From NCBI GenBank assembly GCA_943327755.2, contig CALPYF020000027.1, positions 1-56,083 of the forward strand: a stretch of DNA of 56,083 bases, read 5' to 3'. The stretch comes from Deinococcus hopiensis KR-140. GTDB taxonomy: Bacteria > Deinococcota > Deinococci > Deinococcales > Deinococcaceae. The position numbers were made by a program, and so were the translations under genes. Each line of letters begins with the position of its first letter. The first letter of the stretch is position 1. Below are positions 26,261 to 34,848 of the stretch, piece by piece. The notes under the pieces were generated by a model. The model saw only the letters and a list, made by a program, of their open reading frames with translations. It was not told where the DNA came from and searched no databases.

Positions 26261-27499
26261 ATGAATCCACGATTTCTACTTCCGACTCTGTTCCTTCTCT
26301 GCTCCGCGCATGGCGCAGCGCCCACGATCAATTCCTCTCTCCTGAACGACCAGGCTGAACGGCTCTACCGAGAGATTGACGCGGCCGTCAAGACCGCTGG
26401 TGGCGACCTCAACGCGCAGCACCTCCACCTCGCCGTCGCGTTCAGCACCGGCCACTTCGCCCGCGACCCCCGCATGGCCGAGGCCGCGCGCGTCATCGCG
26501 TCCGACCTCGCCCAGCAGCACCTCGTGGACGGTGACCAGCTCAGTTCCTACGCCTGGGAACAGCGACTCTGGCCCCACGCCGGAGAGACCCTCAACCCAC
26601 TCAAGATCACCCGCGACCGCGCCGCCCTGCGCGCCACCTTCCAGAACCTCTGGCCACGAACCGCGCAGGCCGGCAGCGAAGGCGGCCACGACACCGAAGC
26701 AGTCATCACCGAACTGGCTCAGCGCTTCGAAGGGCAGACCGACACGGTGCTCGTTCTCCTGACCAACACGGCCGCCAGCTCCGCCGGACGCGCCGGGGAA
26801 CGCACCATAGGTGAAAACGACCCGGAGTACGTGTCCGCCCTGACCCGATGGACTCGCGTGCGTACCAACACCACCGGCGCCACCCTCTCGCTGCCGTTCG
26901 GTGAAGGGGACCGCACCCTGGACGCCGTGATCCTCACGCCGCGGTCGTTCAGCGGCGCGGCACTCAGCCGCCCCCGCACCGAACTGCTCACCGAACAGAC
27001 CGACGCGCCCACGCCCGAACCGCAGCAGATCCCCTGGCTGCCGGTCCTCCTCGCTGGCGCTGCCGCAGCGGCCATCGCCGGTCTGCTGCTCGCCCGGCGC
27101 CGCGGCGGCGCCGCGTCCCGCCCGTCCAGGCGCGAGCCCCTTACCTTGCACGTCGCCGGGCGCGCCTTCCCCCTCAAGGACAGCAAGGACGGCGACGTAA
27201 TCTGCACGGTCGTCGGTCCCGGCTATCCCATCCCGCCCAGCAGTGCCCAGTACGTCACGCTCGGCGCGGGCCTCCCCGCCATCAAGTTCCTCACCGTCAC
27301 CCGCACCGGCAGTGGCCTCAAGGTCACGCCAGACCTGGATGTCACCGTCGAAGGCGACGCGCCCGCCCCCATCCCCGCCGACCGGGACGCCGAGTACACC
27401 CTGACCGTCAAGGGTCGCGCGCCCAGCAAACCCAACCTGCCGCCCCGCCCCTACCAGACCACCTTGACCCTGGCCCTGCGCCCTGAGGAGCACCCATGA
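26261..27499 (+). CDS. Secreted/membrane-anchored protein, first gene of the tubulin-motor operon
   Basis: 412 aa. Signal peptide 1-20 (FLLPTLFLLCSAHGAA). An extracytoplasmic domain of about 235 residues contains VWA/TPM-like alternating strands and helices (LHLAVAFSTGHF, DTVLVLLTNTAAS) but no complete DxSxS metal site. A Pro-rich linker leads to one membrane helix (258-278, WLPVLLAGAAAAAIAGLLLA), a basic stop-transfer RRRGG and a cytoplasmic beta-rich domain (295-412). It can therefore connect the outside to the cytoplasm. Its stop overlaps the tubulin-like gene's start (ATGA, 27496-27499), indicating coupled translation. A sensor or anchor for the cytoplasmic partners is plausible (inference). 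Confidence 0.75.
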   Translation: MNPRFLLPTLFLLCSAHGAAPTINSSLLNDQAERLYREIDAAVKTAGGDLNAQHLHLAVAFSTGHFARDPRMAEAARVIASDLAQQHLVDGDQLSSYAWEQRLWPHAGETLNPLKITRDRAALRATFQNLWPRTAQAGSEGGHDTEAVITELAQRFEGQTDTVLVLLTNTAASSAGRAGERTIGENDPEYVSALTRWTRVRTNTTGATLSLPFGEGDRTLDAVILTPRSFSGAALSRPRTELLTEQTDAPTPEPQQIPWLPVLLAGAAAAAIAGLLLARRRGGAASRPSRREPLTLHVAGRAFPLKDSKDGDVICTVVGPGYPIPPSSAQYVTLGAGLPAIKFLTVTRTGSGLKVTPDLDVTVEGDAPAPIPADRDAEYTLTVKGRAPSKPNLPPRPYQTTLTLALRPEEHP

Positions 27500-30400
27500 G
27501 CAACACCGAAGTTACCAAGACCCTCGTCATCGGCCTGGGCAGCACCGGTACCCGCGTCGCCAACAACCTCATCCGCCGCCTCGCCTGGAAGTACGGCTCG
27601 GCCGACCGCGCCCCCTGGGTGCAGTTCATGGCGATCGAGACGAACACGAACGAACCCGCGCCGATCCTGAGCCCCCGCGGGGACTTCTTCCCGATCGCAC
27701 TCGACGGCAAGACCTACGGCCAGATTCTCTCCGACCCCAGCGCACACCGGAAGATCCACCTGGAGAAATGGGCGGACATGACCACCCTCCGGCGCCTGAA
27801 GGACACCGAGGGGGGCGCCGGCAACATTCGCATGGTCGGGCGCCTGACGTTCATGATGGATCCCAACTACACGACCATCCGCCGGGCACTGCTGTCCCGG
27901 ATCACCAACCTGCGAGACCTGCAGTCGAGCAAGGCACAGGAAGACCGTGGCGCCCTGCCCGACGGCTCAAACCCCACCATCACGTTCGCGGCAGGTGGTG
28001 AGATCCGCGTCTTCGTCGTGGGGACCCTCTGCGGCGGAACGGGCAGCGGACTCCTGCCGGACTTCGGGTACTTTGTCAAATCCCTGCCGCTGCGTGAAAC
28101 CGAGAAGATCATCGGTATCTTCTCCCTGCCGCATCCGAACCTCACCTCCGCGATCGCCTCGAACGCCGAGCGCCTGAAGAAGAACGCCTACACCGCCCTG
28201 GTTGAACTCAACCACTACCATCAGGGCACGCCGGATACGCTGCCGTCCATCACGTACGCGGACGGCACGGTGGCGAACATGACCACCCAGCCGTACGACC
28301 TGCCGTATCTCGTGGCACCCAGCTCACCCACCAAAACAGGGGAGACGGAACTCAACGAACTTATTGCCGACCGGATCTACATGAACGTCGTGTCCCCGGA
28401 AGCCGATCCGTTCAGTCTCGCCGTGGACGCGCCCATGCCCGACCGGGATCACCAGGCGCACGTCTTCAGCACCTTCGGGCTGTCCGTCGCGGAGTTCCCC
28501 GCCGATCAGATCACCGAGGCCGCCGCGAAGAAACTCCTGCACGGCGCGCTGAGCGAGTGGCAACGGGGCAATCCCGAAACGGCCAGTGACCTCACCGCCG
28601 AGATTGGCCTCGACTGGGTCAGTCTGATGCCGTTCGCGCTGGACAAACCGGTCGACGAGTGGCTGCGCGACGCGACCCGCGCCGTGAACAGTGAACTCGA
28701 TACCGAGAAACTGGATTTCACGCGCCTGGACCGGGCGCTCTCCGAACTGCGCCGCGCGGTCGCTCCCGACGGTGGCCTGTCCGGTCAGATGCGTGCCCGC
28801 CGTGACCTGATCACCGAAGCTATCTACCAGCGATTCACCGATCACGCCCACGAGTCGCTCCTGGACCGCATCCGCGGGCCGCAGATCCTCGCCACCGAGG
28901 TCAGCGGCCTGATTGAGTACCTGCGCGGCCTGCAGGAAGCGGCCAAGGCCAACACCGCCGTGTCGCAGAGCGAGGCGGGCGAGGCGTGGCAGAAAGTCGA
29001 CGCGGCCGTCACCCGCCTGAAGGACGAGGTCAAGAAGGTCAGTTTCTTCAACAAGAACAAGGGCAACATCCAGGGCGCGCAGCGCGACCTGCGCGACGCG
29101 GCCCGCAAGTTCGCCAAAATTCAGATGGAGTCCGCCGTGTACGCCTCCATGCAGACGTACAGCAAGCACGGTACCGTCGACTTCGGCGTGTGCGAACACC
29201 TCGAGCGGCTGCTGCTGCAGGTGCAGTCGAACCTCACCAGCCTCAACCACCGCGTCACTGCTCTGCGCAACCGCCTCGCGAGCGACGTCGAACGCCTGTC
29301 CGATACCGTTCCCCCCGTCAACGGCCTGGTGCTGTTCGAGCCGCGCACCACCGTCAACAGCGAGTACCGCCGCGCCCTGGAAGCCGGGAAGCAGAGCAGC
29401 ATCGAACACCTCGACAACATTGAGGCCCGTCACTACGAGCGCCTGATCCGCAGCTGGACGGACCTGCCCGGCGTGATCGTGCCGTCCTCACGTCACCTCG
29501 ACAAATCGTGGATCCATGCGTCCTTCGATCCCAAGGGCGAGTTCCTCATCCCGCAGGGTATGCTGACCCGCCTGCTCCAGGACGCCGCGCAGCCCTTCAG
29601 TCTGGTGCTCGCGCAGGAGAACGTCGTCGAGCGGCTCATGCGCGAACGTGAACTCACGCCGGCGGTCGACGGCCGCGTCCGCAACGCCGCCGAACGGGCC
29701 CGGCCGTTCCTGGATCTGAACAAGGCGCGAGCCGTGGAAGGAAATCGCAGCCCGATCTTGGAGCGTCAGACGGTCTTCACGCCGGCCCGCACCGCGCCCA
29801 GTGATGCCGATACCTTCAAGAACCTGATCGGCTCGACCTTCTCCAGTGCCAACGCAATCTTCCGCGAGGGTAGTGATCCCACCCGCGCCCTGTTCATGGA
29901 GGAGTACTACCGCTTCCCCCTGCGCGGCCTGGACCAAGTCCTCGGTGACGGAGGTCTGCACGCCGCCGAGTGCCACGACTTCCCCACGTTCCACACCCGC
30001 CGCGACGTCCAGTGGTACGGCCTCTCGCGCCGCGAGGCGCAACTGCTTGAAGACGCGACCGAGGCGCTGGTGGTCGGCCTGATCCTCGATGAGCTGACCA
30101 TCCGCGACGGACTGAAGCTGTCCTGGACGTCCACCGGCTTCGGGGACCGCGATTTCCGTCGCCTGCCGATCAACCTGCCGGAAGCCGCGCGCGCCCTCGC
30201 ACAGGGCGAACAGGACCTCGATGGCTTCAGTCTCGTGGGCGCGCTGCCCACCCTGCAGGCCCGCATCGAGCAACACTGGAAACGCCACGACCTGAACGTG
30301 CAGGAGGGCGCGCTGGCATTCGTGCAGCAGCTCAACGATCGCCTGGCCGAGTTCTACCGTCACGGCCGTCAGGTGCAGGTGCAGGGCTGGGGCGACCAGA

Positions 30401-30684
30401 GCTGGGCGGGCGAGCAACTCGCGAAATTCACGGCCCGCCACACGCCGCTGCACGAGGCCAGCATGCATCTGTTCCCGCCGCCCCCGGCGACCATCAACGC
30501 GCTCACGCTGCGCAAGGACCAGCCCGGCCGCTGGGGCGGCCTCGCCCCGAAAGACGGTCTGTTCTGCCCGCGCTGCGGCGGCGAGATCGGCGCGACCGTG
30601 CAGGACGCCGCGCTGAACGGCTGGCGCTGCTTCAACGACTCCACGCACTACTACGGACCCGGCGCCGCGGTCCTGGTCGGGTGA
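27496..30684 (+). CDS. Large tubulin-like GTPase with C-terminal zinc ribbon
   Basis: 1062 aa. The Tubulin_2-like N-terminal domain has a first nucleotide loop GLGSTGTRVANNLIRR (13-28) and the tubulin/FtsZ signature CGGTGSG (179-185) after the strand VFVVGTL. Residues of the T3 region (GAGNIRMVG, 107-115) also fit. The long middle (about 380-900) is mostly helical with coiled-coil stretches, unlike FtsZ (about 350-400 aa). The last 42 residues hold a zinc ribbon, CPRC then WRC, with a His near the end instead of a fourth Cys. By family knowledge it binds GTP and may polymerise. The operon puts it with an ion-driven membrane motor and a scaffold protein, suggesting nucleotide-regulated assembly at the membrane (inference). 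Confidence 0.85.
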   Translation: MSNTEVTKTLVIGLGSTGTRVANNLIRRLAWKYGSADRAPWVQFMAIETNTNEPAPILSPRGDFFPIALDGKTYGQILSDPSAHRKIHLEKWADMTTLRRLKDTEGGAGNIRMVGRLTFMMDPNYTTIRRALLSRITNLRDLQSSKAQEDRGALPDGSNPTITFAAGGEIRVFVVGTLCGGTGSGLLPDFGYFVKSLPLRETEKIIGIFSLPHPNLTSAIASNAERLKKNAYTALVELNHYHQGTPDTLPSITYADGTVANMTTQPYDLPYLVAPSSPTKTGETELNELIADRIYMNVVSPEADPFSLAVDAPMPDRDHQAHVFSTFGLSVAEFPADQITEAAAKKLLHGALSEWQRGNPETASDLTAEIGLDWVSLMPFALDKPVDEWLRDATRAVNSELDTEKLDFTRLDRALSELRRAVAPDGGLSGQMRARRDLITEAIYQRFTDHAHESLLDRIRGPQILATEVSGLIEYLRGLQEAAKANTAVSQSEAGEAWQKVDAAVTRLKDEVKKVSFFNKNKGNIQGAQRDLRDAARKFAKIQMESAVYASMQTYSKHGTVDFGVCEHLERLLLQVQSNLTSLNHRVTALRNRLASDVERLSDTVPPVNGLVLFEPRTTVNSEYRRALEAGKQSSIEHLDNIEARHYERLIRSWTDLPGVIVPSSRHLDKSWIHASFDPKGEFLIPQGMLTRLLQDAAQPFSLVLAQENVVERLMRERELTPAVDGRVRNAAERARPFLDLNKARAVEGNRSPILERQTVFTPARTAPSDADTFKNLIGSTFSSANAIFREGSDPTRALFMEEYYRFPLRGLDQVLGDGGLHAAECHDFPTFHTRRDVQWYGLSRREAQLLEDATEALVVGLILDELTIRDGLKLSWTSTGFGDRDFRRLPINLPEAARALAQGEQDLDGFSLVGALPTLQARIEQHWKRHDLNVQEGALAFVQQLNDRLAEFYRHGRQVQVQGWGDQSWAGEQLAKFTARHTPLHEASMHLFPPPPATINALTLRKDQPGRWGGLAPKDGLFCPRCGGEIGATVQDAALNGWRCFNDSTHYYGPGAAVLVG

Positions 30685-30688
30685 CCGC

Positions 30689-32479
30689 ATGGGGAACCCC
30701 TTGAGTGTCCTGCTGCCGCATACGGGTCTGCTCTGGGCGCTGCTGATGGGCATCCTGGCCCTGTTCGGGCTGGGCCTGTGGCAGTGGGCACGCCTGCACG
30801 CCCGGCTGGGCCGGGAGGAGGCCGCCGCGCGGCGCGTGTCGGTCCTCCTGCGGCCCGCGACCGACGAGTCGACCCTCAGCGTCATGCTCGGGCGGGATCA
30901 CGCGACGCTGGCCGGGACGCTGATGGTGCAGATGGTCCGCCACAGTGGCCTCGCCTTCGCCCGCCCCGGTGACGTCCTCGAGCCGCTCGTGGATCAGGTG
31001 CGGCAGGACAGCGTCGCCCACCGCGCGCTGCCGAACCTGCTGCTCCTGTTCGGCCTGATCAGCACGGTCGTCGGCCTGATCGGCACCCTGGGCCAGCTCG
31101 GGCCGAGTATTCAGAACGCCATGAGCGCCGCCGACCCAGGTCAGGTCGCCCAGAACCTCGGGGTGACGCTGCGGGAGATGAGCTCCGCGTTCGCAGGGAC
31201 CTTCTGGGGGGTGGCCACGGCGTTCCTGCTGCAGGTGGCGCAGATCTTCACGGCGCGCCGGGCGCAGCGGCTCATCCGGGCGCTGGACGGCATCAGCCTG
31301 AAATACGCGCCGCAACTGTACCCGGCAGGTAGTGAGAAGCAGCTCGAGTCCCTGCAGGCCCTGATGGAGCGCAGCGGAACCTACCTGAAAGAGACGCAGG
31401 ACGCCATCCAGCAGACCAGTCAGCAGTTCTCGCAGGTGCTGACCGAGGCGGGAACGACGATCACCGAGAGCCTCAAGACTCTGCAGCGCACCTCGCAGGA
31501 CATCTCCGTGGCCCTCAAGCAGGCCAGCGGTGACGTCAAGCTCAGCTCCGAACGCCTGACCACGGCCGTGGACGCGCTGCAACAGCACAAGAACGACTAC
31601 CGCAACATCTACACGCAGTTCAACGAGATGTTCGAGCGGTCCATGACGGCACTCGGGCGGCACAGTGACCAGCAACTCGGTGAGATCCGCGCCGTGCACA
31701 CCGAGTTCGGGCGGACCGGGGCGGACATCGTCGCGGAGATCTTCAAGGTGAGCGAGAAGCTCACGCAGGTGACGGGCGACCTGGCCGTCAGTCAGAACGT
31801 GATGACCAGCGCGGCCGGTGAGGTCTACAGCAGCCTGCGGAGCGGGTTCGATACGCTCCAGTCGCGTCTGGACGATACCTTGAAGGCCTACACGACCGAG
31901 GTGAACGTGGTCGGGACGGCCATGGACGCGCTGCGCCCGGAGCTCAAGGGCAGTGCGGAGGCCGTGACGGCCCTGGAGCGGACCCTGCGCGGCAAGGACG
32001 ACGCCGAGCGCACCCGCGCCCGCGATCAGGAGGCCCGTGAGGTGGCGCTGCGCGAGCAGCTCACGGCCCTCACGCAGTCTCTGACGCAGGTGCAGCGGCC
32101 CATCGAGCAGGGCGTGACGGCCCTGACGGCGCCGCCCGCCTGGGAAGCGGACCTGCGCGCGACGCTGGACGCCCACCGCGCCAATCTCGAGGCGCTGCGC
32201 GCGGCGGTGCAGGAGGACCTGCGCTCGCTGGGCGAGGCCCTCGGGCCGGTGCAGGACGCGCAGGTGGCCGCCCGTGAACAGCGGGCCGAACACGCCGAGA
32301 CCCTGAGGCAACTGCGGGACGTGCTCACGCAACAGCTCGACGCGACCGCCCGCGTGGGCCGGCACATCGAGCAGGCCCTCCCGAGCGACGCGGTCGCCGT
32401 GCAGCGCGACCTGCGCGACGCCGTGCAGCGGCTTAACCTCGCCCTCCCGCTGGCCCGTGAGGCTGGCCCCGCCGCATGA
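30689..32479 (+). CDS. MotA/TolQ/ExbB-family proton-channel protein with long tail (ZorA-like)
   Basis: 596 aa. Three membrane helices: about 11-31 (HTGLLWALLMGILALFGLGL), 114-137 (PNLLLLFGLISTVVGLIGTL) and 166-187 (SAFAGTFWGVATAFLLQVAQ). The last two carry the MotA/ExbB core pattern of a small-residue-rich helix with T-V-x-G-L-x-G-T and an A-F-x-G-T-x-W-G-x-x-T/A motif. A cytoplasmic coiled-coil tail of about 400 residues follows, as in Zorya ZorA and unlike short ExbB or MotA. It should form the ion-conducting stator with the next gene product. The start is 4 bases past the tubulin-like stop, and its end overlaps the OmpA gene (ATGA). Confidence 0.85.
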   Translation: MGNPLSVLLPHTGLLWALLMGILALFGLGLWQWARLHARLGREEAAARRVSVLLRPATDESTLSVMLGRDHATLAGTLMVQMVRHSGLAFARPGDVLEPLVDQVRQDSVAHRALPNLLLLFGLISTVVGLIGTLGQLGPSIQNAMSAADPGQVAQNLGVTLREMSSAFAGTFWGVATAFLLQVAQIFTARRAQRLIRALDGISLKYAPQLYPAGSEKQLESLQALMERSGTYLKETQDAIQQTSQQFSQVLTEAGTTITESLKTLQRTSQDISVALKQASGDVKLSSERLTTAVDALQQHKNDYRNIYTQFNEMFERSMTALGRHSDQQLGEIRAVHTEFGRTGADIVAEIFKVSEKLTQVTGDLAVSQNVMTSAAGEVYSSLRSGFDTLQSRLDDTLKAYTTEVNVVGTAMDALRPELKGSAEAVTALERTLRGKDDAERTRARDQEAREVALREQLTALTQSLTQVQRPIEQGVTALTAPPAWEADLRATLDAHRANLEALRAAVQEDLRSLGEALGPVQDAQVAAREQRAEHAETLRQLRDVLTQQLDATARVGRHIEQALPSDAVAVQRDLRDAVQRLNLALPLAREAGPAA

Positions 32480-33096
32480 GTCGCCGCACCCTGCCGGCCG
32501 ACGACCTCAATCCGTACGTGGCGCTGACCGACACCACCCTGAACGTCATCCTGGTGATGGTCTTCGTGGTCGCCGCGCTGACAGCCCTGACCCGCGTGAA
32601 CTGGGAGAACCTGCGCTACCAGGACGCCCAGACCGCGTTCCAGGAGGCCCTCAAGGACCGCATCCCCGCCGCGAGGCGCCCTGTCCTCAACCGCGGCAAG
32701 AACGACCCGGTGGGGACGCAACGCTGGGTGTTCACCAACACTGCCCTCTTCAAACCCGGCAGCGTGAACCTCAGCCCCGGCGGCCGCGCCACGCTGGGGC
32801 AGTTCGCGCAGGCGCTGCGGGAGAACCGCGGCACCTGGCGGCGTATTCGCATCGAGGGGCACACGCTGCCGACCCTGAACCGCACGAGTGACCGCTGGGA
32901 AGACGCCACGAACCGCGCCGCCGCCGCCGCCCGCTTCCTCGTCACGCAGGGCGGCATCGAACCGTACTTCATCGCCACGGCGGGACGCGGCGGGCAGAAC
33001 CCCCTGCCGGACCTGAAACTCACCGCGCCGGATCACGCCCGGATCGAGATCGTCCTCGAGTACACCAACAGCGCCCCCGCCGGAGCCCGCCCATGA
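32476..33096 (+). CDS. MotB/ZorB-like OmpA-domain protein
   Basis: 206 aa. A short cytoplasmic N-terminus is followed by one membrane helix (about 21-37, TLNVILVMVFVVAALTAL). Asp19 lies at its entrance in LTDTTLNVI, the position of the proton-carrying Asp in MotB/ZorB. Residues about 85-196 are an OmpA-like peptidoglycan-binding domain: FKPGSVNLSPGGRATL, RIRIEGHT, RAAAAARFLVTQGGI and ARIEIVLEY. The usual NRRVEI motif is changed to HARIEI. With the preceding gene it forms a ZorAB/MotAB-type pair. Overlaps of 4 bases at both ends show tight translational coupling. Confidence 0.85.
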   Translation: MSRRTLPADDLNPYVALTDTTLNVILVMVFVVAALTALTRVNWENLRYQDAQTAFQEALKDRIPAARRPVLNRGKNDPVGTQRWVFTNTALFKPGSVNLSPGGRATLGQFAQALRENRGTWRRIRIEGHTLPTLNRTSDRWEDATNRAAAAARFLVTQGGIEPYFIATAGRGGQNPLPDLKLTAPDHARIEIVLEYTNSAPAGARP

Positions 33097-34757
33097 CCAC
33101 CTGCCCCGCCTGCCACGCGCCGGTCCCGCCGGACGCGCCACACTGCCCCGCCTGCCACGCGCCGATGCTGGCCCTGCCGAACGGCACCCGCCTGTACCAG
33201 CAGTACCGCGTGGACCGGGCGCTGCGCCGCGAGGAGCACCTCCGGTACCTCGCCACGGACGAGCGTGACGGACAGACCGTGCTGATCGACGAGTTCCTCC
33301 CGGCAGGCAGTCGCCGACTGGGCAACCTCGTCATCCTGCCGGGCAACAGCGCCGGGGCGTGCGACGCCTGGACGCAGCGGGCGTCCGCCCTGCAGGGCGA
33401 TTGCCCGGGGCAGCGCAGGGTGCAGCTGACCTTCGAGCAGCACGGCACCACGTACGCGGTCCTCAATCCACCCGAGGGCGTGACCCTGCGATCGGACGTG
33501 CTGCGCCGCGGCCGCTGGATTCCGGGCGACGTACAGACGCTGCTCGAACACCTCCAGCCGGCACTGTCCAGTCTCGGAGCGGCGGCCGGACTGGTCACGC
33601 CAGACCGCGTGACCCTCACGCCCGACGGCCCACTCCTGGACCTGACCGCCACGCCCGTCGCCCCGGCCTACCAGGCCCCGGAACACCTGCGCGGCGAGCC
33701 ACTCGACACCTGGGCCGCCGTCGCCTACAGCCTCGGGGCGACCCTGTCGTTCGCGCTCAGCGGGCAGGACCCGCCGGGAGCGGCCCAGCTCGCGATCGGT
33801 ATGCCCCTCCCGACGCCGCCGGTGGGGACGCCCGACACACTCATCCGCACCATGACCGCCTGCCTCGCCGGGGACGCCGCCCGTCGGCCCGCCCGGACCG
33901 ACCTGCTCGGCGGGCCTGCCGCTCCCGTGGTCACGGCCTCCCGCAGCGCTGTGAAGGTGATCCGCGCGCACGGCAGCTGGGTCACGCACCTCCTGTTGCA
34001 CGGGTCGCAGATCATCAGCGCCGGTGCGGACCTGTCCATCCGGCTGACGTCGGTCAGCGGTGAAGCGCAGGAACGCCTTGACGGGCTGCGCGGGCAACCG
34101 ACGGGCCTCAGCATGCGGCCTGAAGGGCTCGTGGCGGCCGACACCGCGGGTTGGCTCCACCTGTGGCGGGGGCATCAGCTCAGCAGCGTCCAGGGCGCCG
34201 AGGGGACCACCCACATGACCGCCTACGGCGACGACCAGGTGCTGACCGTGACGTCCGGCATGAACCTCACGCTGTGGAACACGGCGCCCCTGCGGCCCCT
34301 GGGGTCCCAGCGGGCCGGAGAGCAGGTCATCACGGCGGTGCAGGCGCTCACCAACCGCATGATCGTCGTCGGCACCGCGCGCGGCGAGGTGATGGTCGTC
34401 CATCCCGACCAGGGCGCCGTGACGCCCCTGCTGCCCCCCGAACGCCGCGGCCCGATCGGCGCGCTCGCCACCGATGGCCGTGACGTGTACGTCGCCAGCG
34501 GGTCCGACATCCTGCGGGTCGGTCAGACGCAGCCCATCGTGACCATCGACGCGCCCGTGTCCGCCCTGCAGGTGCTGCCAGACGGACGCCTCGTCGCCGC
34601 GGCGGGCCGCCGCGTCCTGATCCGCGACCACTCGGACACCCTGACCGAACTGCACGCCGCGGCACACGACCTCCACTGCCTGGCCGTCAACGCCGACTGG
34701 ATCATTGCGGGCACGCAGGCCGGAGAGCTGATCATCTGCCCGACACCCGTCACCTGA
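33093..34757 (+). CDS. Zinc-ribbon/pseudokinase/WD40 scaffold protein
   Basis: 554 aa. Two CPAC knuckles (C4, C7, C18, C21) form a zinc ribbon. Residues about 28-270 follow the bacterial Ser/Thr kinase fold: RLYQQYRVDRALRREEHLRY for the start of the N-lobe and VLIDEFLPAG where VAIKE is expected. The C-lobe has LVTPDRVTLTPDGPLLDL in place of HxDxKPxN...DFG, then YQAPEHL and DTWAAVAYSLGATLSFALSG. The glycine loop, catalytic HRD Asp and DFG are missing, so it is a pseudokinase. The rest is a beta-propeller with WD40-like repeats (WVTHLLLHGSQIISAGADLS, GLVAADTAGWLHLWRGHQ, NLTLWNTAPL). It probably links the motor, the tubulin-like protein and signal proteins. Last gene of the operon, overlapping the OmpA gene by 4 bases. 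Confidence 0.8.
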   Translation: MTTCPACHAPVPPDAPHCPACHAPMLALPNGTRLYQQYRVDRALRREEHLRYLATDERDGQTVLIDEFLPAGSRRLGNLVILPGNSAGACDAWTQRASALQGDCPGQRRVQLTFEQHGTTYAVLNPPEGVTLRSDVLRRGRWIPGDVQTLLEHLQPALSSLGAAAGLVTPDRVTLTPDGPLLDLTATPVAPAYQAPEHLRGEPLDTWAAVAYSLGATLSFALSGQDPPGAAQLAIGMPLPTPPVGTPDTLIRTMTACLAGDAARRPARTDLLGGPAAPVVTASRSAVKVIRAHGSWVTHLLLHGSQIISAGADLSIRLTSVSGEAQERLDGLRGQPTGLSMRPEGLVAADTAGWLHLWRGHQLSSVQGAEGTTHMTAYGDDQVLTVTSGMNLTLWNTAPLRPLGSQRAGEQVITAVQALTNRMIVVGTARGEVMVVHPDQGAVTPLLPPERRGPIGALATDGRDVYVASGSDILRVGQTQPIVTIDAPVSALQVLPDGRLVAAAGRRVLIRDHSDTLTELHAAAHDLHCLAVNADWIIAGTQAGELIICPTPVT

Positions 34758-34835
34758 CCGGCCCGCCAGAGGGCACGTGCGGCCCACACCACCTGCTGTA
34801 CCAACTGTGCGCCGTGCGCTGAGGCCTGTTCGCAC

Positions 34836-34841
34836 TACCCT
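34836..34841 (+). promoter_or_regulatory. -10 element of the leaderless AIM24 gene
   Basis: TACCCT ends 7 bp before ATG 34849; there is no Shine-Dalgarno. Confidence 0.5.
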
Positions 34842-34848
34842 GAACCCC

